Source of the DNA: JBGOUJ01 sp041477005
Lineage (GTDB): Bacteria; Acidobacteriota; Terriglobia; Bryobacterales; JACQDG01
DNA length: 37,767 nucleotides
Direction of reading: 5' to 3'
NCBI GenBank assembly: GCA_041477005.1
Contig: JBGOUJ010000010.1
Coordinates: 1-37,767, forward strand
Shown here: positions 7,622-15,915 of the stretch, piece by piece
How positions within the stretch are numbered: the stretch's first letter is position 1
Layout of the letters: the number at the start of each line of letters is the position of its first letter
The notes under the pieces: generated by a model
What the model was told of the DNA's origin: nothing
What the model saw: only the letters and a program-made list of their open reading frames with translations
Databases searched by the model: none
Translations under genes and position numbers: made by a program

Positions 7622-8550
7622 CGCTCGAAATACCGATCCACGTTCGAGCCGTGGATGCGCACGTGGCAGGTCACGCAATTCTGAAATCGCGCCTGCTCGA
7701 AACGATGAAAGGATGTAGTGGGGATGGGGTCGCCGAAGCCGGACTTGCTGAAGCCCCTCACGCCGTTGTGGCACTCCAGGCACATGGTGAACATCGCCGG
7801 CCGCTTCAGCAGCCGCGGGTTGGTGCTGCCGTGGGGCTGGTGGCAGGCTTCACAGCCCTCGACGCGCACCGGCGGGTGCTCGTAAACAAACGGCCCGCGC
7901 TTGTCGGTGTGGCACTTCAGACAGGCTTCGTCGTTTCCGAAGGATTCGGAGACCAGCCGCGGCCGCGCCCCCATCCTCCAGGTCGCCGTGAAACTGCCGT
8001 GCGGGTTGTGGCAATCCGTGCACTGGATCGCGCCCTCGTTCACCCGGTGCCGGAACGGCATGTTGAACTGCGCCTTGGCCTCCAGGTGGCAGGTATAACA
8101 GAGGTCTTTCTGCTGCTTGGTCAGCAGGTATCTCGGCGTCTGCGCGTGATGGATGGAGTGGCAGTTGGTGCACGCCACATCATTGGCCGAGTGCGCCGAG
8201 CGCCGGATGTTGGCCTTGGTGAAATCCTTGGCGTGGCAAGCGAGACACGCGTCCAGAACCTGACCGGCCGGCCGGCCTTCGATGCGGTTGATTTTGGTGT
8301 GATCGAAAGGATTTTTCGGGTGGTCAATCCCCGGGCCGTGGCAGCCCTCGCAGCCGAACGTTTTCTCCGCCGGCTTGGGAAAAACGATCGTTTTGAAGTG
8401 CGGATTGCGGGTAAAGCCGGCCCACACGTCGGGATGGCAGGTCTGGCAGACGGCGTCGCTCAAATAGCGCGGGCCGCCGACCTGCTCGGCTCCGAGCGGC
8501 GACAGGATTAACAGCAACGACAGTGAAAACCACGCCGGCAATCTCCACAT
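7618..8550 (-). CDS. DmsE/MtrA-type decaheme c-type cytochrome
   Basis: A 310-residue exported protein (signal peptide MWRLPAWFSLSLLLILSPLG) with ten CxxCH haem sites, in order CQTCH, CEGCH, CLACH, CTNCH, CYTCH, CTDCH, CLKCH, CEACH, CLECH and CVTCH. Extra His residues such as CHSIHH, FRHRVNEG and SAHSAND supply distal ligands for bis-His haems. Ten haems in about 300 residues is the signature of the MtrA/DmsE/PioA family, which conducts electrons along a row of haems from periplasm to cell surface. The stop overlaps the start of the barrel gene, so the two are made together. I chose ATG at 8550 over 8586 because the signal peptide begins there. No extracellular cytochrome gene follows, so the terminal acceptor or donor is unknown. 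Confidence 0.93.
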   Translation of the reverse strand: MWRLPAWFSLSLLLILSPLGAEQVGGPRYLSDAVCQTCHPDVWAGFTRNPHFKTIVFPKPAEKTFGCEGCHGPGIDHPKNPFDHTKINRIEGRPAGQVLDACLACHAKDFTKANIRRSAHSANDVACTNCHSIHHAQTPRYLLTKQQKDLCYTCHLEAKAQFNMPFRHRVNEGAIQCTDCHNPHGSFTATWRMGARPRLVSESFGNDEACLKCHTDKRGPFVYEHPPVRVEGCEACHQPHGSTNPRLLKRPAMFTMCLECHNGVRGFSKSGFGDPIPTTSFHRFEQARFQNCVTCHVRIHGSNVDRYFER

Positions 8551-8659
8551 GAAGAGCCTTAACTTGCAGGATACCGAGCCGCTCACGGGGCCCGCAAGGG
8601 AATCGAGGGAAGAGCGGCCAATGTTACAAATGTCGCGTCAATGCGAGAGAATATGCCTG

Positions 8660-9694
8660 ATGGTCGCCGAACCGCTGCTGGAAACCGAAGAGCAACTGGA
8701 GGACGCACTCTCTCTCCCCTCCGCCGACGACGTGAAAGCCATGAAGGCGCTCGAAGGTGATTTGCTGCTGCTGGGCGTCGGCGGCAAAATGGGCCCGTCG
8801 CTCGCTCGCCTGGCACGGCGCGCCTGCCGCGAGGCCGGCGTCTCAAAAAGAATCATCGGCGTCTCGCGCTTCTCTACGCCGGGTTTGGCGGAAGAGTTGG
8901 ATGCGGCCGGAGTGGAAACGGTTCCCTGCGATCTGCTCGACGCCTCGGCCCTCCGGGCTCTTCCCGATGCGGCCAACGTCGTGTTCCTGACCGGACGCAA
9001 GTTCGGCTCGACCGGAAACCAGCCGCTCACCTGGGCGATGAATGTGCTCGCGCCGGCCATGGTGGCGGAGCGGTTCCGGCGCTCCCGCATCGTGGCCTTC
9101 TCCACCGGCAACGTCTACCCGCTCACGCCGGTTTCGAGCGGCGGCCCCGCCGAGGGCCATCCCTTGGACCCGGTGGGCGAGTATGCGCAATCGTGCCTCG
9201 GCCGCGAGCGAATGTTTCAGTATTTCTCGGAAAAATACGCGACGCCGGCCACGCTGCTGCGGCTCAATTACGCCATCGATCTGCGCTACGGCGTGCTCCA
9301 CGACGTGGCGCAGAGTGTCCGGCAGCGGACGCCGATCGATTTGTCGATGGGCTACGCCAACGTGATCTGGCAGCGGGACGCCAACTCGGTCGCGCTGCGG
9401 GCGCTGGCCCATTGCCAGTCGCCCGCTTTCGTCCTCAATCTGACCGGCCCGGAGATCGTTTCCGTGCGGCGCCTCGCTGAGCGGTTCGGGGAGATCTTCG
9501 GCGTGGAGCCGGTCTTCTCCGGCGCCGAGGCGGAGACCGCCTTGCTCAACAACGCCTCGCTCTGTCACCGCCTGTTCGGCCCACCGCAAACTTCGCTCGA
9601 GCAGATGATCCGCTGGGTGGCCGGCTGGGTCGAGCGCGGCGGACGCAGCCTTGGGAAGCCGACTCACTTCGAGCAGCGCGACGGGCGATTTTAG
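8660..9694 (+). CDS. NAD-dependent epimerase/dehydratase-like SDR lacking the catalytic Lys
   Basis: A 344-residue protein of the extended SDR fold. The nucleotide-binding glycine motif is LLLLGVGGKMGPSLARLA (near residue 37), followed by acidic VPCDLLDASAL and VVFLTGRKFG, and the substrate-side FSTGNVYPL. The usual YxxxK pair is replaced by YAQSCLGRE, with Cys where Lys is expected, so ordinary epimerase or dehydratase chemistry is doubtful. The C-terminal half has the usual VLNLTGPEIVSVRRLAERFG. ATG at 8660 was chosen because the conserved part follows closely; earlier ATGs at 8621 and 8630 remain possible. It is divergent from the decaheme cytochrome (109-base gap) and followed 67 bases later by a DapA-like gene, so the two are probably an operon on a sugar-acid or related substrate. 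This last is inference. Confidence 0.85.
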   Translation: MVAEPLLETEEQLEDALSLPSADDVKAMKALEGDLLLLGVGGKMGPSLARLARRACREAGVSKRIIGVSRFSTPGLAEELDAAGVETVPCDLLDASALRALPDAANVVFLTGRKFGSTGNQPLTWAMNVLAPAMVAERFRRSRIVAFSTGNVYPLTPVSSGGPAEGHPLDPVGEYAQSCLGRERMFQYFSEKYATPATLLRLNYAIDLRYGVLHDVAQSVRQRTPIDLSMGYANVIWQRDANSVALRALAHCQSPAFVLNLTGPEIVSVRRLAERFGEIFGVEPVFSGAEAETALLNNASLCHRLFGPPQTSLEQMIRWVAGWVERGGRSLGKPTHFEQRDGRF

Positions 9695-9761
9695 GGTGGC
9701 GCCTCTGCGATGCCGACGCTCCTGGATCCGAGCCGCGACCGTAAGGGAGATGACCTACTAG

Positions 9762-10817
9762 ATGGCGCTTCCTGAGTTACCCCCCGATCTCGCGGCGCGC
9801 TTGCGAAAGGGCCTGGTCATTCCCGCGCACCCGCTCGCCCTCACCGCCGCGCGGAAGCTCGATGAACGCCGCCAGCGCGCCCTCACCCGTTACTACCTGG
9901 CCGCCGGCGCCGGCGGCGTCGCCGTGGGCGTGCACACCACGCAATTCGAGATCCGCGATCCGAAAATCGGTCTGCTCCAACCGGTGCTCGAGCTGGCGGC
10001 GGAAACTATCGGCGATGCTCCCGTCCTCCGCGTCGCCGGCATTTGCGGGCCCACCACGCAGGCGGTCGCCGAGGCGCGCCTCGCCCGCGATCGTGGTTAC
10101 CACGCCGGCCTGCTCAGCCTGGGCGCGCTAAAGGAGGCAAGCGACGAGGCACTGATCGCCCACGCCCGCGCCGTGGCCGAGGCGCTGCCGCTGTTCGGAT
10201 TCTACCTGCAGCCGGCCGTCGGTGGCCGGCCGCTCGGTTACTCCTTCTGGCGCCGGTTTGCGGAGATCGAGAGTGTCGTCGCCATCAAGATCGCCCCCTT
10301 CAACCGCTACCAGACGCTCGACGTGGTTCGCGCCGTAGCCGACGCCGGCCGCGCCGCCCAGATCGCCCTTTACACCGGCAATGACGACAACATCGTCGCC
10401 GACCTGCTGACACCGTTTCGCGTCCATACGCCTTCCGGCGCCGTCTGCGTGCGCGTCGTTGGGGGCCTGCTCGGCCACTGGGCCGTGTGGACCAGCCGGG
10501 CGGTTGAAATGCTGGCGCGGATTCACGCCGTGCTCGAGGAGGGTTCCGGAGCGCCGCCCGAGCTTCTCAGCCTGGCCGCGGAAGTGACCGACGCGAACGC
10601 CGCCCTGTTCGACCCCGAACATAACTTCGCCGGCTCGATCGCCGGTATCCACGAGGTATTGCGCCGCCAGGGACTGCTCGGCGGCCGCTGGTGCCTGAAC
10701 CCGAAGGAAGACCTGTCCCCCGGCCAACTGGAGCAGATCGACCGCGTTTATAAAGCGTATCCACATCTGCGCGACGACGCCTTCGTGGCGGCCGGACTCA
10801 GCCAATGGCTGCGCTAA
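9762..10817 (+). CDS. Dihydrodipicolinate synthase (DapA)-family aldolase/lyase
   Basis: A 351-residue TIM-barrel protein. The barrel includes GLVIPAHPLAL at the start, AGAGGVAVGVHTTQFEI (about residue 50), VLRVAGICGPT, FGFYLQPAVGG where the family's catalytic Tyr lies, and VVAIKIAPFNRYQ with the probable Schiff-base Lys. It is longer than true DapA (about 290 residues) and has the N-terminal ELPPDLAARLRKGLVIPAHP seen in related aldolases. The family cleaves or joins pyruvate-type substrates through a Lys imine. Together with the upstream SDR it suggests catabolism of a sugar acid, but no substrate can be assigned. A proper lysine-biosynthesis role is unlikely given the context. Confidence 0.85.
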   Translation: MALPELPPDLAARLRKGLVIPAHPLALTAARKLDERRQRALTRYYLAAGAGGVAVGVHTTQFEIRDPKIGLLQPVLELAAETIGDAPVLRVAGICGPTTQAVAEARLARDRGYHAGLLSLGALKEASDEALIAHARAVAEALPLFGFYLQPAVGGRPLGYSFWRRFAEIESVVAIKIAPFNRYQTLDVVRAVADAGRAAQIALYTGNDDNIVADLLTPFRVHTPSGAVCVRVVGGLLGHWAVWTSRAVEMLARIHAVLEEGSGAPPELLSLAAEVTDANAALFDPEHNFAGSIAGIHEVLRRQGLLGGRWCLNPKEDLSPGQLEQIDRVYKAYPHLRDDAFVAAGLSQWLR

Positions 10818-11064
10818 GCTCGACCGACCCTATCAGACTGGCTCTCCGGGGGTTGCGCCGGCCGAGCAAATGGGAGCGGCGCTCGCTGGCGCGAAGCATT
10901 AAGGCACATTTCCCCCGGGCATTAAGGGGGGGACCTTATCGTTTCCAACCGGCCTTTGTCCCACAATCAAATGGGGAGTAGCAATCTGCTGAGGCGGGGT
11001 CCGCCGTTACGACGGGCGGACACCACAGTTTTCGTGTCGCCGTCGCCCCCAGCGGTAGTACGCT
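10818..11064. other. Intergenic region with a hairpin upstream of the zinc-finger gene
   Basis: No gene is evident in these 247 bases. Two CATTAAGG copies lie at about 10897 and 10919, on either side of a C/G run. An inverted repeat (GTCCGCC at 10999-11005, GGCGGAC at 11015-11021, extendable with one mismatch) sits 44 bases before the next start. It may be leader structure. I see no clear -35/-10 pair. Confidence 0.4.
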
Positions 11065-13896
11065 ATGGTTATTTACTGTCTGCTCTGTCATCAAAAGATC
11101 TCCGCCTGGAGGCGTCTCAAGACAGGGTCGGAGTTCTGCTGTGACGAGCACTTGGCGCAACACAAGAGAGAAACAGTCGTAAGGCTTCTGGAATATAAAG
11201 ACGCCCCGTCCACCCACACAGACGACCCGATCCATCGCTTGGGCGCTCTGAGCAGCGCGGCGGGACAGGAGGGGTCGCATTCGCGTCCCTGGCAGTTGCA
11301 GCCGTTCGTCCGTGCCGAGATTCGCCGGCAATCACCCGATCGCGACCAGTTTCCCCGGATGGCGGACGGAGTAACGATGATCCCTCCGCGCACGCGATGG
11401 GCTCCGCTACCCCAGCCCCTCACTCTCTGGGACTCGAGGGCGCCATTCGCTTCCCGGCGATCGCGGAAGCAATTTCCGCAGGAGCTCCCCGTGGTGGCCG
11501 AACTTCCCGTCCCAGCCGAGCTTCCCGCTGTGGCCGAGTTTCCCGCTGTGGCCGAAGCGTTTCGGCTCGATCCCGGTCTTCTGGATCCCGGGATCCCTTC
11601 CCGATTCCCGTTGCCTTGGCCCACACCCGCCGGCGTGCCGTCTCGTCCCGGTGACGGCGCGGCGCTACAGGCTGCAGGCTGGGATGAGGGAAGGTGGGCG
11701 CGGCGCCGAGCCGGTCTCGGCCTCGTGCAGCCAGCGCCGCATTTCCAATCCGTGGCCGTCAATCTGGCGGAGGCCGGCCAGACAAATGGGCCGCTGCTTG
11801 AGTCTGTTCCAATCCTTAGTGCGGCGCCGGTGGCCTGCCACACTCTGCCGGCCGCCGGGAGCCTCGCTTTCGCTTCGCCACGGAAAGAACAGGTCGCAAC
11901 GTTCTGTGAGGTGGCATCGCTGGTGGAAGAGCCGCGCGCTCAACCCTGGCGCCACGATCCTCCGCAAATCTGGCCGATTCGTCCCGGCCTGAACGGGGAG
12001 ATCCAGATCCCAGCCGCTCCGCCCACCCGAGGCCTGAACGCCTTCGCTCGCCCGGCCCCCGCCCCGCGGCCTTCCCGCGACTCTCAGCTCTCCCCGGATC
12101 TGCTCGCGGCCGTACTGCATCTCATGCCCGGCCTGCGGGACGGGCCCGCGGCGGGCAACACGCAATGGCCTTCCAACCTGCTTTCGCCGTCGCCGGAGAT
12201 CCCCGAGCTGCCGCCGGCCCTTCATCCGGTGCGGTTGCGAGTCGCCGAGCGAGCGGTACAGCCGGCTCAAGATTGCAAGCCGCTGCCGGCCGGGGCGAGT
12301 GTCGAGCCGTTTCAGCCACTCGGTCCGCGAAGCCCGGAGTGGGCTCCGCGACTCGCGGATGGCCACCTGCGCGCTCGCGAAGACGTTCACGGTCACGCCG
12401 GCCGGCCGGCCCTGCTTGCCAAGAGAGCGGCCGGCGCGACGCCGGCAGCCGAGGCGGCCGGCTGGAGCGTGCACGAGCCGTCTCCTCGCGGTCTGGAACC
12501 TGCCGCGCCGCTCCGCACCGATCCGGCTCCGGTCGAGCCACCGCCGGTGACTCACCTGCCGGCGAGGTCGGAAGCCCGGGTCTGGCAGCCGGCTCTCCGG
12601 CCGGCGATGGTGGAAAGGCCGGCGCCGGCCGAGCCGGTTCCGGCCGGAATCACCGCCGAGCGCCGCGTCGATGGGTTCGCCGCGCTGCCGCCGCGGTTCT
12701 ACGTCGAGCCGGGAGCGCCGGCCTACTGCTCCATCGCCGGCATACCGGCGACGCCCGCCGGAACGTTTGCCGAGCCGTGCGCGCGGCCGGCCCCCAAGCA
12801 GGCAGCGCGACTCACCGCGGCCGCTCCCATCGCCCGGGCCGACGGAACTCCAGCGTCGATACGATTCCCCTCCATCGAAGGACAAGTCGCTCCCCGGCCG
12901 GTCCGGCCCGCTCCCACCCCGCCCATTTCCCGGCGGGGCCAAATGGCGGCGGCGATCTCTCCGCCGGCGGCGCTCGATCCGGTCGAGCCGGTGACGGTAG
13001 AGCCGATACCTAAGCCCTTCCAGGTAGCCCTGGCGGACGAACCACCAGCCCCTGCGCCGCTCGCTACGAGCGACGCAGCCTTACGACAGACGCTGGAGCG
13101 AGCCCGGCGCGAGCGCGACGGTCTCGGCTACCGGGCCACGATGATCTGGCGCCAGTTCGTCCGGCCGGCGCTCGAAAGCGAGCGGGGGAAAAAGACTCTT
13201 TCCGTGGCCGGGGTGCTGCTGGTCCTGCTGCTGATCCTGCACGGCAGCAAGACGTGGCTGCGACCCGCCCTGGAGCCGGTCTTCCGCCCCATGAATGAGC
13301 GCTCTTATTACTTGCAGGAAGAGAATGCGACGGTGAACCCGAATGCCTGGACCGATCCGGGGCTGCTGGCCCCGCGCGAAAACGGCCTGCTCGAGATCGG
13401 CGAGGGCATCACGCTGTATCGCCCCTCCCTCCCTCGCGACGACTATGAGTTTGCGTTCGAAGGTCTGGTCCGGCGTGGCGCTCTCAACTGGGCCGTGCGG
13501 GCCGCCGATTCCAAGAACTACTACGCCTTCAAGCTCACCTGGCAGGGCAAGGGGAAAGAACGGCACAGCGTGCTCGTGCGCTATGCGGTGGTGGATGGCG
13601 TGGCGCCCGCGCCCGACAAGTACCACGCCACCACGCTGCCGTTCGATCTCGAACAGGACAGGACGTATCACATCAAAGTTCGCGTCTTCGGCGACCGCCT
13701 CACCACCATGATCGACGATCGCGGCGTAGATTCCTATTCCGATTCGAAGCTGAAGAGCGGAGGTATTGCGTTTTTCGCTGGGCAGGAGGAAAGCGGCCTG
13801 ATTCATTCGTTGTCGGTATCCGGCAATGACGACACGATGGGGCGGACCATCTATTGGGTAAGGGGCTTTTTCGGGTTTTTGGCGAACAAGCTGTGA
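11065..13896 (+). CDS. Zinc-finger / Pro-rich / transmembrane / LamG-like protein of unknown function
   Basis: A 943-residue protein of unusual build. Residues 5-30 carry a treble-clef-like zinc motif (CLLCH … FCCDEH, then AQHKRE). Residues about 50-690 are low-complexity, rich in Pro, Ala, Arg and Glu, including near-repeats of PAELPAVAEFPAVAE around residue 150; this looks disordered. A single transmembrane helix (LSVAGVLLVLLLILHG) lies near residues 712-727. The last about 200 residues (NERSYYLQEENATVNPNAWT…) form a beta-rich domain resembling DUF1080/LamG concanavalin-like folds (ALNWAVRAADSKNYYAFKL, GGIAFFAGQEESGLIHSLSV). The topology suggests a cytoplasmic zinc finger and linker with an extracytoplasmic sugar- or ligand-binding domain. 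A hairpin terminator follows, then the TPR gene. I do not recognise the full protein. Confidence 0.8.
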   Translation: MVIYCLLCHQKISAWRRLKTGSEFCCDEHLAQHKRETVVRLLEYKDAPSTHTDDPIHRLGALSSAAGQEGSHSRPWQLQPFVRAEIRRQSPDRDQFPRMADGVTMIPPRTRWAPLPQPLTLWDSRAPFASRRSRKQFPQELPVVAELPVPAELPAVAEFPAVAEAFRLDPGLLDPGIPSRFPLPWPTPAGVPSRPGDGAALQAAGWDEGRWARRRAGLGLVQPAPHFQSVAVNLAEAGQTNGPLLESVPILSAAPVACHTLPAAGSLAFASPRKEQVATFCEVASLVEEPRAQPWRHDPPQIWPIRPGLNGEIQIPAAPPTRGLNAFARPAPAPRPSRDSQLSPDLLAAVLHLMPGLRDGPAAGNTQWPSNLLSPSPEIPELPPALHPVRLRVAERAVQPAQDCKPLPAGASVEPFQPLGPRSPEWAPRLADGHLRAREDVHGHAGRPALLAKRAAGATPAAEAAGWSVHEPSPRGLEPAAPLRTDPAPVEPPPVTHLPARSEARVWQPALRPAMVERPAPAEPVPAGITAERRVDGFAALPPRFYVEPGAPAYCSIAGIPATPAGTFAEPCARPAPKQAARLTAAAPIARADGTPASIRFPSIEGQVAPRPVRPAPTPPISRRGQMAAAISPPAALDPVEPVTVEPIPKPFQVALADEPPAPAPLATSDAALRQTLERARRERDGLGYRATMIWRQFVRPALESERGKKTLSVAGVLLVLLLILHGSKTWLRPALEPVFRPMNERSYYLQEENATVNPNAWTDPGLLAPRENGLLEIGEGITLYRPSLPRDDYEFAFEGLVRRGALNWAVRAADSKNYYAFKLTWQGKGKERHSVLVRYAVVDGVAPAPDKYHATTLPFDLEQDRTYHIKVRVFGDRLTTMIDDRGVDSYSDSKLKSGGIAFFAGQEESGLIHSLSVSGNDDTMGRTIYWVRGFFGFLANKL

Positions 13897-13902
13897 CGGC
13901 CG

Positions 13903-13931
13903 GCGGCTCAGGCCACCCCTGAGCCGCTTTT
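13903..13931 (+). terminator. Intrinsic terminator or attenuator after the zinc-finger gene
   Basis: A perfect 10-bp stem, GCGGCTCAGG (13903-13912) and CCTGAGCCGC (13918-13927), with a CCACC loop and TTTT at 13928-13931. It begins 7 bases after the stop of the upstream gene and ends just before the GGCAGGAG ribosome-binding site of the TPR gene. The T-run is short, so some read-through is likely. Confidence 0.6.
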
Positions 13932-13946
13932 AGGCAGGAGAATGCA

Positions 13947-15704
13947 ATGAGAATTTTTGGCGACCTAAGATCGAACATCGAAAAGGGAAAGGAAGGGGCA
14001 TCGGCCGCGGTGAGGGCGCCGGGCAGCCCGCCCGCCTCGCCGCTGGCCGTCCCAGGGAACGCCGCGCGCGTCCCGGCCGGCGCTGCCGCCGACGACCGGC
14101 GGTCCAGCCCCAACGGCCAGGATTCCGCCGAGTTTTTCGCCACCGCCGTTGCGCTGCACATGCAAGGCAAGGCCGAGGAGGCCCTCAGTTACCTGGAAAA
14201 GGCCCGCAAGGGGGGCGAGAATCTGGACGAGATCTACGCGGCCACGGCCCAGATTTACCTGGAGCGCAAACAGTACGCCGAAGCCGCCAAAGCCTATCGC
14301 GACCTGCTCGCGGTGGACCCGGACAACGTCGCCGCCGAATTCAATCTCGCCCTCTGCTACGAGGCCCTGGGCTCCTACCCGGACGCCTGCAACGCTTTCC
14401 GTGCCGTGATTCACAGCGCCCCCGATCTGACCGACGCCCACCTGGGTCTGGCCACGGCCTGCACCAAGATGGGTGAGTTCGCCGCCGCCCAGCAGTCCTA
14501 CGACGCGTATCTCAAGACCAACCCGGATTCCTTCCCCGCCCGCTTCGGCCTCGGCGTGAGCCTGCACCTGGCCAAGCAATCCGATGAAGCCATCGCCGCC
14601 TACCAGAAGGCTCTGGAACTGAATCCGCAATCGGAGGAGGCGCTGGCCAATCTGGCTTCGGTTTATTGCCAAAAAGAAGACTTCCAGAATGCGCTCTCCT
14701 GCTACGACCGGCTGGTCAAGAGCAAACCCGACTCCTGGACCGCCCACGAGGGCCTGGCTTACGCCGCCTTCCGCATGAATCTCGACAAGCAGGCCTGCGA
14801 GCATTACGAGACCGTGGTCAAGCTGAACGCGCAGTCCTTCGAGGGCTGGTATAACCTCGGCGCCACGCGGCAGAGGCTGAGCCGCCACCAGGACGCGGCC
14901 GCTGCCTACCGCGAAGCCGCCCGCCTCAAGCCCGACGCCGTCGAGCCCCACATCAACCTGGCCATCGCCTGCGAGGAGCAGGGCAACGAAGGGGACGCCA
15001 TAGCCGAATACCAGCACGCCCTGCGCCTCGATCCCCGGTCTCCCGCCCCCCTCTACAACCTGGCGCTGATTTACGAGAAGAAATCCAAGGAGGCCGAAGC
15101 GGCCGACTGCTACAAGCGCCTGATCGAGGTGAAGCCCGATTTCGTCGACGCCCGCTTTCGCCTGGCCCTGGTCCTGCACAAGCGCGGCGAATGGCAACAC
15201 GCGGCCGACGCCTATGAGCAGTGTCTGAAAGAACAGCCGCAGTGGCCCGAGGCCTCGCTGAACCTGGGCATCGTCTGCCTCAAACTGGAAAAGTTGGACG
15301 AAGCCGAGAAGGCCTTCACCCGCAGCCTGGAGACCTCCCCCGACGACCCCGAGGCGCTGCTCGGCCTGGCCGGCGTCCACATTCAGCGCGAGGACCTGGA
15401 GGAAGCACGCCGGCTCTACCATCGCCTGGCCGAGCTGAAGCCCAATAGCCCCGAAGTCCTGTTCAACGCCGGGCTGCTCGAGCAGAAGGCCCAGAATCCC
15501 CAGGAAGCGATCAAGTATTACACCAAAGCCCTGTCGCACCGGACCGAATTCGCCGAAGCCTATCTGAACCTGGCCATCGCCCACCATAGTGTGGACAACG
15601 AAGAGGAAGCCGGAAAGGCTTTCGAGAAGGCCATCCGCCTGAAACCCGACTTGGCCAAGGGCTATTTCGCGCTGGTACCTCCCGGCTCGCCCACCGTCCA
15701 GTAG
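13947..15704 (+). CDS. Protein of fifteen consecutive TPRs
   Basis: A 585-residue protein. The N-terminal about 55 residues are low-complexity (Ala, Pro, Ser). From about residue 60 to 575 there are some fifteen back-to-back 34-residue tetratricopeptide repeats, with the usual small/large pattern (for example EALANLASVYCQKEDFQNAL and PEALLGLAGVHIQREDLEEA). No signal peptide or membrane helix is evident, so it is probably cytoplasmic. A superhelix of this size is a scaffold for protein-protein binding. The ribosome-binding site GGCAGGAG precedes ATG at 13947. It directly follows the zinc-finger/membrane gene, so a shared complex is possible but unproven. The stop is followed immediately by a TCAGC-type repeat. 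Confidence 0.9.
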   Translation: MRIFGDLRSNIEKGKEGASAAVRAPGSPPASPLAVPGNAARVPAGAAADDRRSSPNGQDSAEFFATAVALHMQGKAEEALSYLEKARKGGENLDEIYAATAQIYLERKQYAEAAKAYRDLLAVDPDNVAAEFNLALCYEALGSYPDACNAFRAVIHSAPDLTDAHLGLATACTKMGEFAAAQQSYDAYLKTNPDSFPARFGLGVSLHLAKQSDEAIAAYQKALELNPQSEEALANLASVYCQKEDFQNALSCYDRLVKSKPDSWTAHEGLAYAAFRMNLDKQACEHYETVVKLNAQSFEGWYNLGATRQRLSRHQDAAAAYREAARLKPDAVEPHINLAIACEEQGNEGDAIAEYQHALRLDPRSPAPLYNLALIYEKKSKEAEAADCYKRLIEVKPDFVDARFRLALVLHKRGEWQHAADAYEQCLKEQPQWPEASLNLGIVCLKLEKLDEAEKAFTRSLETSPDDPEALLGLAGVHIQREDLEEARRLYHRLAELKPNSPEVLFNAGLLEQKAQNPQEAIKYYTKALSHRTEFAEAYLNLAIAHHSVDNEEEAGKAFEKAIRLKPDLAKGYFALVPPGSPTVQ

Positions 15705-15901
15705 ATCAGCCGTCAGCCGTTAGCCGTCAGCAATCAGCGGGGTCGGCCGTCAGCCGTTAGCCGTCAGCAGTCAGCGGTCAGCAGTCAGTTGTCAGCAATC
15801 AGTTGTCAGCAATCAGCCGCCCCCCGCTTTGCACGGAAAGCCGGGGCGCTGTAAGCTGATAGCTGACGGCTGACTGCTGACAGTCTGATAGCTGATTGTC
15901 T
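15705..15901. repeat. TCAGC octamer array with inverted arms
   Basis: The left arm (15705-15818) is a run of CAGCCGTCAGC-, CAGTCAGC- and CAATCAGT-type units of about 7-8 bases. After a spacer (CCCCCCGCTTTGCACGG…) the right arm (15853-15901) has the reverse-complement units (GCTGATAGCTGACGGCTGAC…). The transcript could fold into a long imperfect hairpin. It fills the gap between the TPR gene and nagA and belongs to the same sequence style as the copies at 1709, 4132 and 5327. Confidence 0.8.
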
Positions 15902-15915
15902 GACACAAGAAGCGG

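Noticed and set aside
5864..7684. Long open frame on the plus strand, antisense to the outer-membrane barrel gene
   Set aside because: No motif, unusual composition, and the opposite strand encodes the barrel with a signal peptide and a coupled cytochrome gene.
13965..15587. 540-codon minus-strand frame, antisense to the TPR gene
   Set aside because: Its composition (Gly, Val, Leu, Gln with regular spacing) mirrors the 34-residue TPR period on the opposite strand.
15705..15901. CRISPR or replication origin iterons
   Set aside because: Units of 7-8 bases without spacers, and no DnaA boxes or replication gene nearby. A dispersed repeat is the simpler reading.
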